This document shows, in pieces, positions 19,326-28,707 of a stretch of DNA of 64,000 nucleotides. A model generated the notes under the pieces. That model did no database searches. It was not told where the DNA came from and saw only the letters and a program-made list of their open reading frames with translations. A program made the position numbers and the translations under genes. How positions within the stretch are numbered: the first letter of the stretch is position 1; each line of letters starts with the position of its first letter. Source of the stretch: Shewanella colwelliana ATCC 39565 (lineage in GTDB: Bacteria > Pseudomonadota > Gammaproteobacteria > Enterobacterales > Shewanellaceae); assembly GCF_000518705.1 (NCBI RefSeq), contig NZ_JAEC01000023.1, forward strand, positions 23,132 through 87,131. The letters run 5' to 3'.

Positions 19326-20879
19326 CTATTTTGCTTCAGTTTGTCGTTTAACAGACTCATTTTGATGAATGGGCGTATCTAGAGGCGGTTCTTCTTTTGC
19401 CGATAAGGGGGCACTATCCAATAAGGTTTGTAAAAACAGCGCACTAAAAGGTGCTATTTGATCATGTTTCGTTTTTGGGCTTTGACCATTTTCAAGTACC
19501 ACAAACAGTGCCTTGCCAGTTTGATTTAACGAGATAAACCCCGCTAAGTTGTCGACACCTTGCATTGATCCCGTCTTTGCCACCACTCGTTGTTTTAATG
19601 GCGCTCTATTGTAGTGCGCTTTGTACCTGAGCGTACCAGAGATACCTGCGACTGGAAGTTGTTCAATTAGTCCCTGAAAACGCTTATCTTCATAAATGAG
19701 CATCAGCACTTGCGAGAGTTGATTGGCTGTTAATAGGTTATACCGAGAAAGGCCTGAACCATCGACAATTTGCGAATGGCTCAAGTCAACACCAGCAGCC
19801 GTTAGAATTTGCTCAACAGCTTTTGCGCCGTGACTAAAGTTAGCAGGCTCTCCAAAATAGGATTTACCAATTGCCTTAAATAAACTATCTGCAATTAAAT
19901 TGTCTGACTTGAGTAGCATTGTTTCAACCAGAGCTGGTAATGCTTCAGAGCTATGGCTTGCGATCACCTTATGGTATTTAGCCCGTTTGCTGCTGACTTT
20001 AACTTTGCCTTTTACGCGTATCTGTGAAGACTTTAATACCTGCTCAATCATCTTTGAGGCAAATAGCGCCGGATCGTTAATGGCTATGGCTAAGTTAATG
20101 GGTTTGTCGCCAGCGTGGCAACCGGAGAGGTGAAAGGTGTTATTTGCCAGCCGACTTAATTCAAGCTCACAAAATGAACCTTGTTTCCGCTTATCAAAGA
20201 CTGCGCTGGTCGATAAACTTACGGGAAGATAACTTGCAAAACTTAACTGGCTTTCGTTGCTCGCCATTTTAGGCCTGAGTTGCCCATGTATACAGTTTTG
20301 ATTGATCACGAATGCAGATACAGGCGCTGCATAACAGATGCCTAGGTCGTCCCATACCCAACCAGGAGCCTTAGTTTGCTCACCAGGTTCTCCGACAAGG
20401 TAAATATTACCGCTCACTTCATACAAGCCTTGGTCAGTTAACTGCTTAAAGAGATCCCTTAAATTATCCGTTGTCAGGGTAGGATCTCCACTAAAGGTGA
20501 TGTAGATATCACCAGCTATTTTGCCATGCCGAATAGGAAAGTGGGAAAACACTTGAGTATCAAATTTAAATCCATTGCCAAGCTGTGCCGTCGCAGCCAC
20601 AGCCGTCAGCAGCTTTTGGGTACTTGCAGGCAGCAGCAAAGTGTCGGCATTTTGCTGATAGATCAATTCACCTGTCGTGAGGTCAGTGGCGCTGAGTGCT
20701 ACCTGAGAGTGCTGAGGCTCGATAATCCCCATGAGATTACTAAAATAGTCGTTTCCCCATGCTGGGGCTTGACACAAAAAGGCGACAGCTAAACTTGGGG
20801 CTGTAACGAAATAATGGCGTGTTTTACGCATGGCAGTAGGATGCCTTTTAACACTGCGATATAGATTAAGTATGAACAT
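19326..20879 (-). CDS. dacB: D-alanyl-D-alanine carboxypeptidase/endopeptidase (PBP4)
   Basis: Periplasmic low-molecular-weight penicillin-binding protein that trims or cleaves peptidoglycan cross-links. The active-site triad motifs are ASTQKL (SxxK), KSDN (SxN) and AKTGS (KTG). The large insert between SxxK and SxN is typical of PBP4. The 517-codon frame starts at 20879, where AGAGGG precedes ATG closely. A start at ATG 20831 would give a more standard signal peptide, so the exact start is unresolved. Confidence 0.92.
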   Translation of the reverse strand: MFILNLYRSVKRHPTAMRKTRHYFVTAPSLAVAFLCQAPAWGNDYFSNLMGIIEPQHSQVALSATDLTTGELIYQQNADTLLLPASTQKLLTAVAATAQLGNGFKFDTQVFSHFPIRHGKIAGDIYITFSGDPTLTTDNLRDLFKQLTDQGLYEVSGNIYLVGEPGEQTKAPGWVWDDLGICYAAPVSAFVINQNCIHGQLRPKMASNESQLSFASYLPVSLSTSAVFDKRKQGSFCELELSRLANNTFHLSGCHAGDKPINLAIAINDPALFASKMIEQVLKSSQIRVKGKVKVSSKRAKYHKVIASHSSEALPALVETMLLKSDNLIADSLFKAIGKSYFGEPANFSHGAKAVEQILTAAGVDLSHSQIVDGSGLSRYNLLTANQLSQVLMLIYEDKRFQGLIEQLPVAGISGTLRYKAHYNRAPLKQRVVAKTGSMQGVDNLAGFISLNQTGKALFVVLENGQSPKTKHDQIAPFSALFLQTLLDSAPLSAKEEPPLDTPIHQNESVKRQTEAK

Positions 20880-20946
20880 TTCCCTCTATCTCAACAACTT
20901 GATATGAGTGTACGTCAGTAGCTAGACTAAATGGATATGGTTATTT

Positions 20947-21123
20947 CTAGTCATCTTGTGAAGGCGCATCTTTTTCCATTAAACGATATAAACGTAAAGT
21001 AACAAATACGACGAGCCCCATAAATAGCGGCAGAATGAATAAACCCAGCTGCGCTTTAAAATGAAAAATTGCCCAAGCAGCCGCCAGTGTAACAACCAAT
21101 GTGATTAAGATTTTAATGTTCAT
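20947..21123 (-). CDS. Small membrane protein, 58 residues
   Basis: A short gene running from ATG at 21123 to TAG at 20947-20949. It begins MNIKILITLVVTLAAAWAIF and has two hydrophobic stretches, at about residues 4-20 and 27-43, with a charged tail ending PSQDD. The ribosome binding site GGGAAGGTG is strong and well spaced. I do not recognise a family. The two-helix layout, clean end and good ribosome binding site make it a likely real gene. Confidence 0.65.
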   Translation of the reverse strand: MNIKILITLVVTLAAAWAIFHFKAQLGLFILPLFMGLVVFVTLRLYRLMEKDAPSQDD

Positions 21124-21351
21124 GTTTCACCTTCCCAATAGACCTAGATCGATTGTAATGGGTTATGACCAAAAAAGCCGTGATTGCAGCTGAATATCCA
21201 ACCAAGCGGCTAAAATTAGCACCAAGCATCACTATTTGATTAAATTAGAAACAAAAATCCTCGCTATCAATCTCATTAATGGAGAAAAACCTTGCTCCAT
21301 CGGGTTTAAATCGGTAATTTCTATCCCCTTAAGATTAGGGACGGGGTTGAG

Positions 21352-21684
21352 ATGCCACACATTCGTATGCGAGGCTTACCGCAAGAGGCTGTTATTGACT
21401 TAAGCAGGGATCTTCTCGATACGCTAGCCGCTCGCTATAATGTCAGCGCAGAAGGTTTTACGCTTGATTGGGTACCTAGTATTAGTTATCGCCACGGAGA
21501 GGTAGACAGAGACTTTGTACAAGTAGAAGTGCTCTGGTTTCCCAAAGCCCCTGAAACGCATCACGTAGTTGAGCAAGATATTCGCCAAGCCATATTATCG
21601 GTTTATTCATCTGCGAAGCATATCTCAATCATGTTCACGGCATTAACGCCAAGTTGCTACTATCGTGATGGACATCATTTTTAA
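21352..21684 (+). CDS. DUF1904 family protein
   Basis: 110-residue protein beginning MPHIRMRGLPQEAV. It resembles the tautomerase-like DUF1904 family, with a conserved N-terminal Pro after Met and an alternating strand pattern. No function is established. It ends 11 bases before pssA and is probably co-transcribed with it. The AAAGGAGG just before pssA lies directly after this gene's stop. Confidence 0.75.
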   Translation: MPHIRMRGLPQEAVIDLSRDLLDTLAARYNVSAEGFTLDWVPSISYRHGEVDRDFVQVEVLWFPKAPETHHVVEQDIRQAILSVYSSAKHISIMFTALTPSCYYRDGHHF

Positions 21685-21695
21685 AGGAGGATGCC

Positions 21696-23009
21696 TTGCT
21701 GGATAAGCTAGGTGGAATTGCGTTACAACCCGATGCCATTCGCTGGTTGTTAACGCCCGCGGCACTTAAAGCCGAATTATTGCAGCAGATAGCCAAGGCT
21801 AAATTTGCGATAACCATAGCAGCGCTTTATCTTGAAGATGATGAAGCGGGGCGCGAAATACTTACAGCGCTGATGGAGGCCAAAGCCAATAATCCACAGC
21901 TCGATGTAACTGTATTGGTCGATTTTCATCGCGCGCGTCGTGGATTAATTGGCCACAAAGGCGATAGCGGTAACTATTTTATGTACCGCAAAGTCATCGA
22001 AGCCGCCAAACACCCAATCAAGATTTTGGGTGTCCCCGTGAAGTCACGCGAATTCATGGGCGTACTGCACCTTAAAGGCTTTATTATTGATGACACGGTA
22101 ATATATAGCGGGGCAAGCTTAAACAATATTTACCTACACCAAGGTGATAAGTATCGCTTCGACCGGTACCATGTGATTGAATCTGCAGAGCTAGCCCGCT
22201 CAATGCGCCAAATGGTGCAAGACTATATCGTCGGCGATAAAGCCGTAACATCATTGACTCAACCCAAAGAGAGCGAGCAGTTACCGGATAAGCAAGACGT
22301 GCGTACGTTAAAAGCGCGTTTAGCAAAGGCTAAATATGATTTTAAACCGACAAAGATTGGTAACCGTATCACACCGGTTATCGGGTTAGGTCGTAAACGC
22401 AATAAGCTCAATAAACTGGTGATAGATTTAGTGTCGCAGTCATCTAAGTCACTGTTTATCTGCACACCATACTTTAATCCGCCCTATATTTTGTCTAGAG
22501 CGTTATCGAAGCATCTCAAGCAGGGGAAACGGATCGATATTGTGGTGGGTGATAAGACATCAAACGACTTCTTTATTCCACCAGAAGAAACTTTTTCCAC
22601 TATCGGAGCATTGCCATACATGTATGAGCAATCGCTGCGCAAGTTTGCCAAGCGCCAACAGTGGGCGATTGAGTCGGGGCAGTTAAATATTCACTTGTGG
22701 AAACACGGCCGCAATAGCTATCACTTAAAAGGGATCAGTGCCGACAATAGACTGCACCTTATTACCGGTTCTAACCTCAATCCACGTGCTTGGGCGCTAG
22801 ATTTAGAGAATGGTCTACTGCTGCAAGATGAATCAAATGCGTGGACGGATAAGTTTGAACAAGAGCAGCAACATATTCTTGAACACACTGAGCGTCTATA
22901 TCATTACAGTCAACTTGAAACGCTAAATGATTATCCTGCGCCGGTGAGGAAGATCATGAATCGTATTCGTCGATTGAAAGCTGATTTTTTACTGCGGCGT
23001 ATTCTTTAG
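21696..23009 (+). CDS. pssA: CDP-diacylglycerol--serine O-phosphatidyltransferase
   Basis: Phospholipase-D-superfamily phosphatidylserine synthase, the committed step toward phosphatidylethanolamine. The product is 437 residues (E. coli 451). Two HKD-type motifs are present: HLKGFIIDD and YHLKGISADN followed by TGSNLNPRAW. The start is TTG with a near-perfect AAAGGAGG upstream. The nearby ATG is out of frame and stops after six codons, so the TTG is well supported. A strong terminator follows. Confidence 0.93.
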   Translation: MLDKLGGIALQPDAIRWLLTPAALKAELLQQIAKAKFAITIAALYLEDDEAGREILTALMEAKANNPQLDVTVLVDFHRARRGLIGHKGDSGNYFMYRKVIEAAKHPIKILGVPVKSREFMGVLHLKGFIIDDTVIYSGASLNNIYLHQGDKYRFDRYHVIESAELARSMRQMVQDYIVGDKAVTSLTQPKESEQLPDKQDVRTLKARLAKAKYDFKPTKIGNRITPVIGLGRKRNKLNKLVIDLVSQSSKSLFICTPYFNPPYILSRALSKHLKQGKRIDIVVGDKTSNDFFIPPEETFSTIGALPYMYEQSLRKFAKRQQWAIESGQLNIHLWKHGRNSYHLKGISADNRLHLITGSNLNPRAWALDLENGLLLQDESNAWTDKFEQEQQHILEHTERLYHYSQLETLNDYPAPVRKIMNRIRRLKADFLLRRIL

Positions 23010-23036
23010 CCACTAGTAGGTGGTTAACGAAAAGGG

Positions 23037-23066
23037 AAGGCGGCTCGTTTAGAAGCCGCCTTTTTG
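23037..23066 (+). terminator. Rho-independent terminator after pssA
   Basis: AAGGCGGCT ... AGCCGCCTT stem followed by five T residues. Confidence 0.9.
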
Positions 23067-23225
23067 TATCTTATCTGCTCATAATGTGATTATGCTTGTG
23101 AGTTGTGACGTTAGTAGCACCATCAAAAAATCTCACACCTAAATCATTAATTGCATTAAATCATCTACCCACGACAGCGTTTAATATTTACCAAAGCTAT
23201 ACAAATTGAATGGTAGGCTGATATT

Positions 23226-24029
23226 ATGGCACATATAAAGCGTTCAATAATTTTAAAGGCAACCGCTACCTCTATGGGTTTTCCATCGCACGCAGTGCAT
23301 CTGCGCTATCAATATAGAAAAGCAATTTCAACCAGGCCTTACAATGCGCGTGGTAAAAACTTGGTCCGTTGTGACGCTTGTCTGTTAGCAAAACAGTTTT
23401 GCACCTGTGGATCTCGACGTCAGCTCACCTCGAATGCCAGTTTTTTGTTGATCATGTATGATGATGAGGTCTTAAAACCCAGCAATTCAGGACGCTTAAT
23501 CGCGGATTTAGTGCCCGATACCCATGCATACATCTGGTCACGCACCCAAGTAAACCGAAAATTATTGGCGCTACTTAACGACCCGCAGTATCAAGCCTAT
23601 CTGGTGTTTCCTAGCGAATATGCACAGCCTGGACAAACCGTGGTAGAAAAGGTCGAACCGATCGGGCCTTGTAGTGCGGGAGTCAACAAACGACCGTTAT
23701 TTGTATTGCTCGATGGCAGTTGGCGAGAAGCGATAAAGATGTTTAATAAGAGTCCCTATTTACACTCTTTACCTATGCTATCTTTTACACCTGAAACTGC
23801 AGCTAAATATGGTTTACGTAAAGGCAGTCGAGACTTTCAGTTAGGGACAGCAGAGGTTGCGGCATTGGCCTTAGGTGTCGCTGGCGAAGCGCATAATGCA
23901 GCAAGTCTAAATGCCTGGTTTGCGTTGTTTATAGAGTCTTCGATGTTCAGTCGGAGCCGTAAGAGCACGCTAGACCGAACACCGCTTAATCAACTTACCT
24001 ATGCTTTTCATCAAAGTCTGCACAAGTAG
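23226..24029 (+). CDS. DTW domain protein (tRNA aminocarboxypropyltransferase-like)
   Basis: 267-residue protein with an N-terminal cysteine cluster CDACLLAKQFCTC and the DTW-family signature in the form LDGSWREA, plus the later KGSRDFQLGTAE segment. Characterised DTW proteins (TapT/TuaA) add an aminocarboxypropyl group to uridine in tRNA. I infer the same class, but the specific tRNA site cannot be read from sequence. The start at 23226 has only a weak ribosome binding site; ATG 23274 is an alternative. Confidence 0.8.
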   Translation: MAHIKRSIILKATATSMGFPSHAVHLRYQYRKAISTRPYNARGKNLVRCDACLLAKQFCTCGSRRQLTSNASFLLIMYDDEVLKPSNSGRLIADLVPDTHAYIWSRTQVNRKLLALLNDPQYQAYLVFPSEYAQPGQTVVEKVEPIGPCSAGVNKRPLFVLLDGSWREAIKMFNKSPYLHSLPMLSFTPETAAKYGLRKGSRDFQLGTAEVAALALGVAGEAHNAASLNAWFALFIESSMFSRSRKSTLDRTPLNQLTYAFHQSLHK

Positions 24030-24151
24030 CTGTGGTTATAGGCTGTAACCGTTGCCATGACTACCTAGAACAGCGTCGAAGCCGTTCACCTTTGCCTTTT
24101 ACATGCGTGTTCCCTATAGTAATAACTCACGTCAATGAATAGGGAACGCGT

Positions 24152-24388
24152 TTGTCACACATCTTTGCAAATCTGTTAGCTTTTTTTACCACGACATTAT
24201 TTGGCTTAATCTTGTTGTTAACCGCCGCAGTGCCAAATACTTCTGACGCGACATTTAGAAACGCTATTGACCAAGCAAACGACTCCCTTCTTAGCTTTAA
24301 TCGTTATCAGGCCACTTACTTCTGCAAGCAACGCCGCTGGGAGTTTTGTCAACGTTGGGCAAGCTTTGAAGTTACTCGTTTAGCCTAA
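24152..24388 (+). CDS. Small membrane-anchored protein, 78 residues
   Basis: Unrecognised. The TTG start has AGGGAA upstream. It begins MSHIFANLLAFFTTTLFGLI, one hydrophobic helix to about residue 28. A short soluble tail follows with two Cys residues and FCKQRRWEFCQRW. It is a plausible real gene given the Cys/Trp-rich tail and start context, but a chance frame cannot be excluded. Confidence 0.45.
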   Translation: MSHIFANLLAFFTTTLFGLILLLTAAVPNTSDATFRNAIDQANDSLLSFNRYQATYFCKQRRWEFCQRWASFEVTRLA

Positions 24389-24545
24389 ATAAAAATTTCA
24401 TTTCCATATACAACAAGCGCTTAACATTGTTTAATAGAAAAAGGATGATGGTAGAACCACTTGTTAGCAAGCAATTGACTGACGTTAATCAGTGTTATGA
24501 TGAGTCGTTGTTGCTAATAAAAAGAGATGAACAAGGAAATTGGGT

Positions 24546-26108
24546 GTGTCTTCTTTATCGCAAGCAGAGCAATATTTGGTCAAAGGTGAATATCGATTAG
24601 CAGAGCAAACCTTCACCGAGCTGACTCATAATCGGCCTAGCAGCAAAGAGACTGGCTATGCCTTTATGGGGTTAGGGCAGCTAGCATTGATGGCAAAAAA
24701 AGGGGATGCGGCGGTTGAGCACCTAAGTCATGCCTGTGAGTTTTTGTCCGGTGAAATAAAGCCGCTCTGTTTACTTGCTGATGCATTTAATATGGTCAAC
24801 GCTCACGAAGATGCACTAACTGTGCTTAACTACGCCAACCAAGTTGTTCCGGAATCTGCAACGCTGCGCTATCAATTGGCACAGCAACAAATTTTGATGG
24901 GGGAAAGTGAACAAGCTAAGGCACATCTAAAGCTGGCTATTGAACAATTATCCCAACGTTATCTTGATGCAACCGATCTGTTTTCCATAGAAGCGTTATC
25001 GCTATTTGCTAACTGCCTGTTGTCATTCAGTTGCTTACAAAAAGTGCAATTCGATAGACAACAGGTTGCGCCGTTAACTTGCCAAAGCGCTAACGCCCAC
25101 TTCGATAGTCAAATTCAAACGCAGACATATGCATTACTAGAACTTTGCGATAAAAACTATCGCCAACACAGCTCCGTCGATGGCATTAAGGTGAGGCTTC
25201 ACTACGCCTTAGCGAACCAATTTCATCGTCAAACTCACTACGCCCAAGCGTTAACCCATTATAAACAGGCCAATAGATCACAGTTTGAGCAATGTAAAGT
25301 GACAACCTCAGAGTTAACCGCTTACTTTGATTTAATTAAAGCCTTTGCAGGGCCTGATGCGTTGGCCATTCAAAGTGATCAAACATTTGATGTTACGCCA
25401 ATCTTCATTTTAGGCTTGCCTAACAGCGGCGCTTCAAGACTTGAGCAGATGTTGTGTGCTCACCCACAAGTTGACAGTGCAGGGGAGTGCAGTTATTTAG
25501 CTGACGATGTACTCACGACCGCTTATAAACTTACTGCTAAACATTATCCACGAAGCCTGTCTGATCTGAGTACCGAGCAGCTCAATCATCTAGCAGAGCA
25601 TTATCTCAATCGGCTCAAGCAGTTTGTGAACCCAGAATTTGATGCTAATGCGCTCAGTCATAGTAATCAAAGGTTTCATCCCGAAGTCACCCATATCATA
25701 GATAGACTACCTGCAAACTTTCAATCCATAGGACTGATTTATAAACTGTTCCCTCATGCCAAAGTGATAAATGTTCGTCGTGAGGCCAACGCAGTAAAAT
25801 GGGCGGTATATCAGCGCTGCTTTGCCGGCAATCAGCCTTATTTTTGTTCGCTAACTGAATTTGAACACTATCAGCATGCCTACAACAGCCTTATGGCGCA
25901 TTGGGACAAAACATTGCCCGGCGTCGTGTTCGATCTAGATGGTGAACGCTTGATTAGCGAAGCAGAAAAACAACTCAGCACGCTATTGCGCTTTTGCCAA
26001 TTGCCAGAGGATGAATCGGTGATCACGCATAGTGCGGTTCAGTCCCAAGGCATTGCGGGTGATCAAGGATGGCAACACTATCAAAAGCTTATTTCAGGGC
26101 AAATGTGA
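24546..26108 (+). CDS. TPR repeat sulfotransferase-family protein
   Basis: 520-residue protein. Residues 1-270 are TPR-like helical repeats (AEQYLVKGEYRLAEQTFTEL and similar). The C-terminal half is a P-loop sulfotransferase domain with the PAPS 5'-phosphate loop in the form ILGLPNSGASRLEQ and the 3'-phosphate contact region NVRREANAVKWAVYQ. Proteins of this layout transfer sulfate from PAPS to unknown acceptors. The loop has GLPNSGASR where RSGTT is usual. I choose GTG 24546, 8 bases after AAGGA, over TTG 24540. It is apparently monocistronic. Confidence 0.78.
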   Translation: MSSLSQAEQYLVKGEYRLAEQTFTELTHNRPSSKETGYAFMGLGQLALMAKKGDAAVEHLSHACEFLSGEIKPLCLLADAFNMVNAHEDALTVLNYANQVVPESATLRYQLAQQQILMGESEQAKAHLKLAIEQLSQRYLDATDLFSIEALSLFANCLLSFSCLQKVQFDRQQVAPLTCQSANAHFDSQIQTQTYALLELCDKNYRQHSSVDGIKVRLHYALANQFHRQTHYAQALTHYKQANRSQFEQCKVTTSELTAYFDLIKAFAGPDALAIQSDQTFDVTPIFILGLPNSGASRLEQMLCAHPQVDSAGECSYLADDVLTTAYKLTAKHYPRSLSDLSTEQLNHLAEHYLNRLKQFVNPEFDANALSHSNQRFHPEVTHIIDRLPANFQSIGLIYKLFPHAKVINVRREANAVKWAVYQRCFAGNQPYFCSLTEFEHYQHAYNSLMAHWDKTLPGVVFDLDGERLISEAEKQLSTLLRFCQLPEDESVITHSAVQSQGIAGDQGWQHYQKLISGQM

Positions 26109-26354
26109 TACTCGCATCGACCTAAAAAAGCAGTGATTTAGAAAATAATAGCAAAAGCCACTTTCGCCTGATGCATGTTTACGCACTTATTTGCATAATC
26201 GTTAAAAATATCTCGGGGCTTATACTTTCTAAAGTGCATAAAGATAAATAGCTATTCACTTTCGGTAGAGAGTTAACCAACTGCCTTTTTAGTTTAAGGC
26301 TTAACATTAAAAAAACTTTTAATCTAAGTGATCGATTTCAAAAGGCAGGGCGTA

Positions 26355-26498
26355 ATACTTGTTATGGTTTTGGTATCCATCGTCGCCAGAACTGTGTGAC
26401 ATGAATTAGAGTACGTCGCTCTCCGTGTGTATTCTACTTCTAGTTATGTCAGACACCCTTTTGAAGAGACCACTCCCTCCGGTCTCTTCTTTTTTTTT
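26355..26498 (+). ncRNA. Candidate small RNA with strong terminator
   Basis: In the 498-bp gap between the sulfotransferase gene and a minus-strand hydrolase, a perfect 9-bp terminator stem GAAGAGACC (26463-26471)/GGTCTCTTC (26481-26489) is followed by nine T residues. It lies about 360 bases beyond the upstream stop, too far to be its simple terminator. Just 5' of it, GTGTGACAT (26394-26402) pairs with ATGTC-AG-ACAC (26446-26456), enclosing a small AGAG/CTCT hairpin. A folded element plus a strong terminator is what a small RNA looks like. The 5' end is not determined, and I found no clear promoter or known family. Confidence 0.5.
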
Positions 26499-26606
26499 GT
26501 CTAATCGTGAGAATTTGCTCCAATCTCCTACTAAAGCAACTGTTTTATGGCACACTCTTGTGCAAGCTAATTAATAGATCACTGGTGATGACTGTTTGCC
26601 GTTAGT

Positions 26607-27770
26607 TTACTTTTTTACACTTTTGTTTAAGGACTTAGCGTGTTCAAATACTTGATGCCAGTAGTTGGCTCCGAGTTCAGCAATGACACGAGATTCACCA
26701 TTCATGAGCATCGCCATCCCGAGATTCAGTTCTGGCGAGTAGGCAATTTCAGCCACATAACCTGCAACCCATCCCGCGTGATAGATAAGCGGTCGACCTT
26801 CAAACTCATAAACACGCCAACCTTTGCCATAATGGGCGTCATCCAAGTAAGCTTTCCATTCGCGCCGCCTAAGTTCTCTAGTGGTTCTCACGCCAGGGGT
26901 GGTGATATCTTCAAGCACTACAGGGCTAATGACATCGGGGCGTTGTCCCATATTGGCCATTAACCATTTTGCGATATCTGTGATACTGGCGTTTATCCCT
27001 GCTGCGGGAGAAAGTTGATAGTAGTTGGGTTTCACCTTCACTTGCCGAAAACCAAAGCGAGTCTTAATGTGCGGCGCTGCACGATTCTCTATTTGGGTAA
27101 ACGCTTTATAGCCAATTGAGGCGGTTTGCATACCTAAGGACTCAAACAAACGTTGGGTGATCAAGCTTTCGTAGCTTTGTCCACTTTGTTGCTCAATGGC
27201 TTGCTCGATAAAAGAGAACGCGACATTTTGATAGCTGTAACACACGCCGGGATTACACATGGGCGTGAGCTTACTAAATTTAGGAACAATTTTATCAACC
27301 TTGATATTGGCATTGATCAAATTGTCATAGCTGTTTGGCATCAGGCCGGTGCTTTGGCCAATAATGTGACCAATAGTAATATCTTCGCTCTTAGCGGGTG
27401 GCGCTAAGGAAAACTCAGGTAGATAGCCTGTAATGGGCTGTTGCCAACTTAATTTGTGTTCATGCACTAATAGGCTGGCTAGGGCGCCAGCAAAGGTCTT
27501 TGATACCGACGCGAGCCGAAATACCGTATCGGCGTTGATGTTTTGCTTACCGCCTTTCTGGCGTTTACCATAAGTACTGAGTTTCAGCACTTTATCGCCT
27601 TCGACAATGACAAACGCACCGCCTGGCACCTTGTTCTTTTTCAGGCTCTGATGGAACTCTTGCTTAAAGTTATCACTCACAGCTTGATATTGTGAAGTTT
27701 GGGCACCAAAGCTATTAGCACTTACACCCAGTACTACGGCTAGTGAGATAAACAGCATTTTTAAAGACAT
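26607..27770 (-). CDS. Beta-lactamase-fold serine hydrolase, secreted
   Basis: 387-residue class C beta-lactamase/penicillin-binding-like protein with a signal peptide (MSLKMLFISLAVVLGVSANS). The catalytic motifs are SVSK (SxxK), YQN (YxN, in CYSYQNVAF) and HAG (in place of KTG). The HxG form is frequent in esterases and D-aminopeptidases of this family, so lactamase activity should not be assumed. It is monocistronic, with a weak ribosome binding site at the annotated start. Confidence 0.82.
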   Translation of the reverse strand: MSLKMLFISLAVVLGVSANSFGAQTSQYQAVSDNFKQEFHQSLKKNKVPGGAFVIVEGDKVLKLSTYGKRQKGGKQNINADTVFRLASVSKTFAGALASLLVHEHKLSWQQPITGYLPEFSLAPPAKSEDITIGHIIGQSTGLMPNSYDNLINANIKVDKIVPKFSKLTPMCNPGVCYSYQNVAFSFIEQAIEQQSGQSYESLITQRLFESLGMQTASIGYKAFTQIENRAAPHIKTRFGFRQVKVKPNYYQLSPAAGINASITDIAKWLMANMGQRPDVISPVVLEDITTPGVRTTRELRRREWKAYLDDAHYGKGWRVYEFEGRPLIYHAGWVAGYVAEIAYSPELNLGMAMLMNGESRVIAELGANYWHQVFEHAKSLNKSVKK

Positions 27771-28107
27771 GAAAATACCCAGAAATCCGTATGAATACGG
27801 TATTAGTTATTATAGTTGGTCAGTGTTTTTTCGTTTAGTTGCTTCGCATTAGCAAGTTTACCAAGGAGTTAGGCGCATAAGAGCTTTTGCGTTCTATCGG
27901 TGTAACATCTACCATTGAGCGTCAGATTATTTTTAAATGTCACACTTTTGACACATAGCTATACTAGCCAAGCGAAGTTAAAGATGTAAGCCTTTGACGC
28001 GCTAAAACGATGAGAGTGGCTATTTGCTGACCAGAATAGTCTCATTTGCGTATAATTAGTCCGCTCAAGTTGCGCTAGCGTGGCGAGGTATTGGCCGCAT
28101 ATAAAGA
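27771..28107. other. Intergenic region, no gene seen
   Basis: 337 bases between two minus-strand genes. It holds the serine hydrolase promoter region. I saw no clear terminator or operator. Confidence 0.4.
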
Positions 28108-28707
28108 TCACACCTTGCTGTTCGCCATCAGATAGGCAAGTTCCGCAATATTACTGACTTGCATTTTTTGCATCACTTTTTGTCGATGCAACTCAATAGT
28201 ACGCTGGGCAATATTGAGCTCACTGGCGATAACTTTATTGAGTTTACCTTGCAGTACTTTGTGCATCACTTGTAATTCTCGGGGGGTTAGGGTGTTAATT
28301 CGCTCTACAATACTGGCTTGCAAGTTGTGTTCAGTAAAAGCGTTATTGGTTTGTTCAAGCGCTTTGGCAAGTAGATGATTTAGTTTATCGCCATCTACCG
28401 GCTTCTCAAGAAAATCAATTGCACCTTTTTGAATCGCTTGAACTGCCATCGAAATGGTACCGTGGCCTGTAAGCATGATGACACTGATAGGGCTGTTAGC
28501 CGATTTAATTTTAGTCAGTAGCTCGATACCATCTGTTCCTGGCATCTGAATATCTAAAATGGCGATAGCCGGCTGACTTAAATCGACACTCGCGAGAAAC
28601 CTATCGGCACTTATATAACATTCAGTGCTGTGTCCAAGCGCCTCAAGCATCCAGCTAAGTGAGTCGAGCACATCTTGGTCATCATCGACTAGATAAAGAT
28701 CACACAT
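28108..28707 (-). CDS. TtrR/FixJ-type response regulator
   Basis: 199-residue response regulator. An N-terminal receiver domain has acidic residues VDDD, the phospho-acceptor Asp in AILDIQMPGTDG, and the conserved Lys in LEKPVDG. A LuxR/FixJ-type HTH follows at the C-terminus (LTPRELQVMHKVLQGKLNKVIASELNIAQRTIELH, written here in part). It overlaps the kinase gene upstream by 8 bp, so they form one operon. It probably controls the neighbouring flavoprotein/porin genes. Confidence 0.88.
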   Translation of the reverse strand: MCDLYLVDDDQDVLDSLSWMLEALGHSTECYISADRFLASVDLSQPAIAILDIQMPGTDGIELLTKIKSANSPISVIMLTGHGTISMAVQAIQKGAIDFLEKPVDGDKLNHLLAKALEQTNNAFTEHNLQASIVERINTLTPRELQVMHKVLQGKLNKVIASELNIAQRTIELHRQKVMQKMQVSNIAELAYLMANSKV

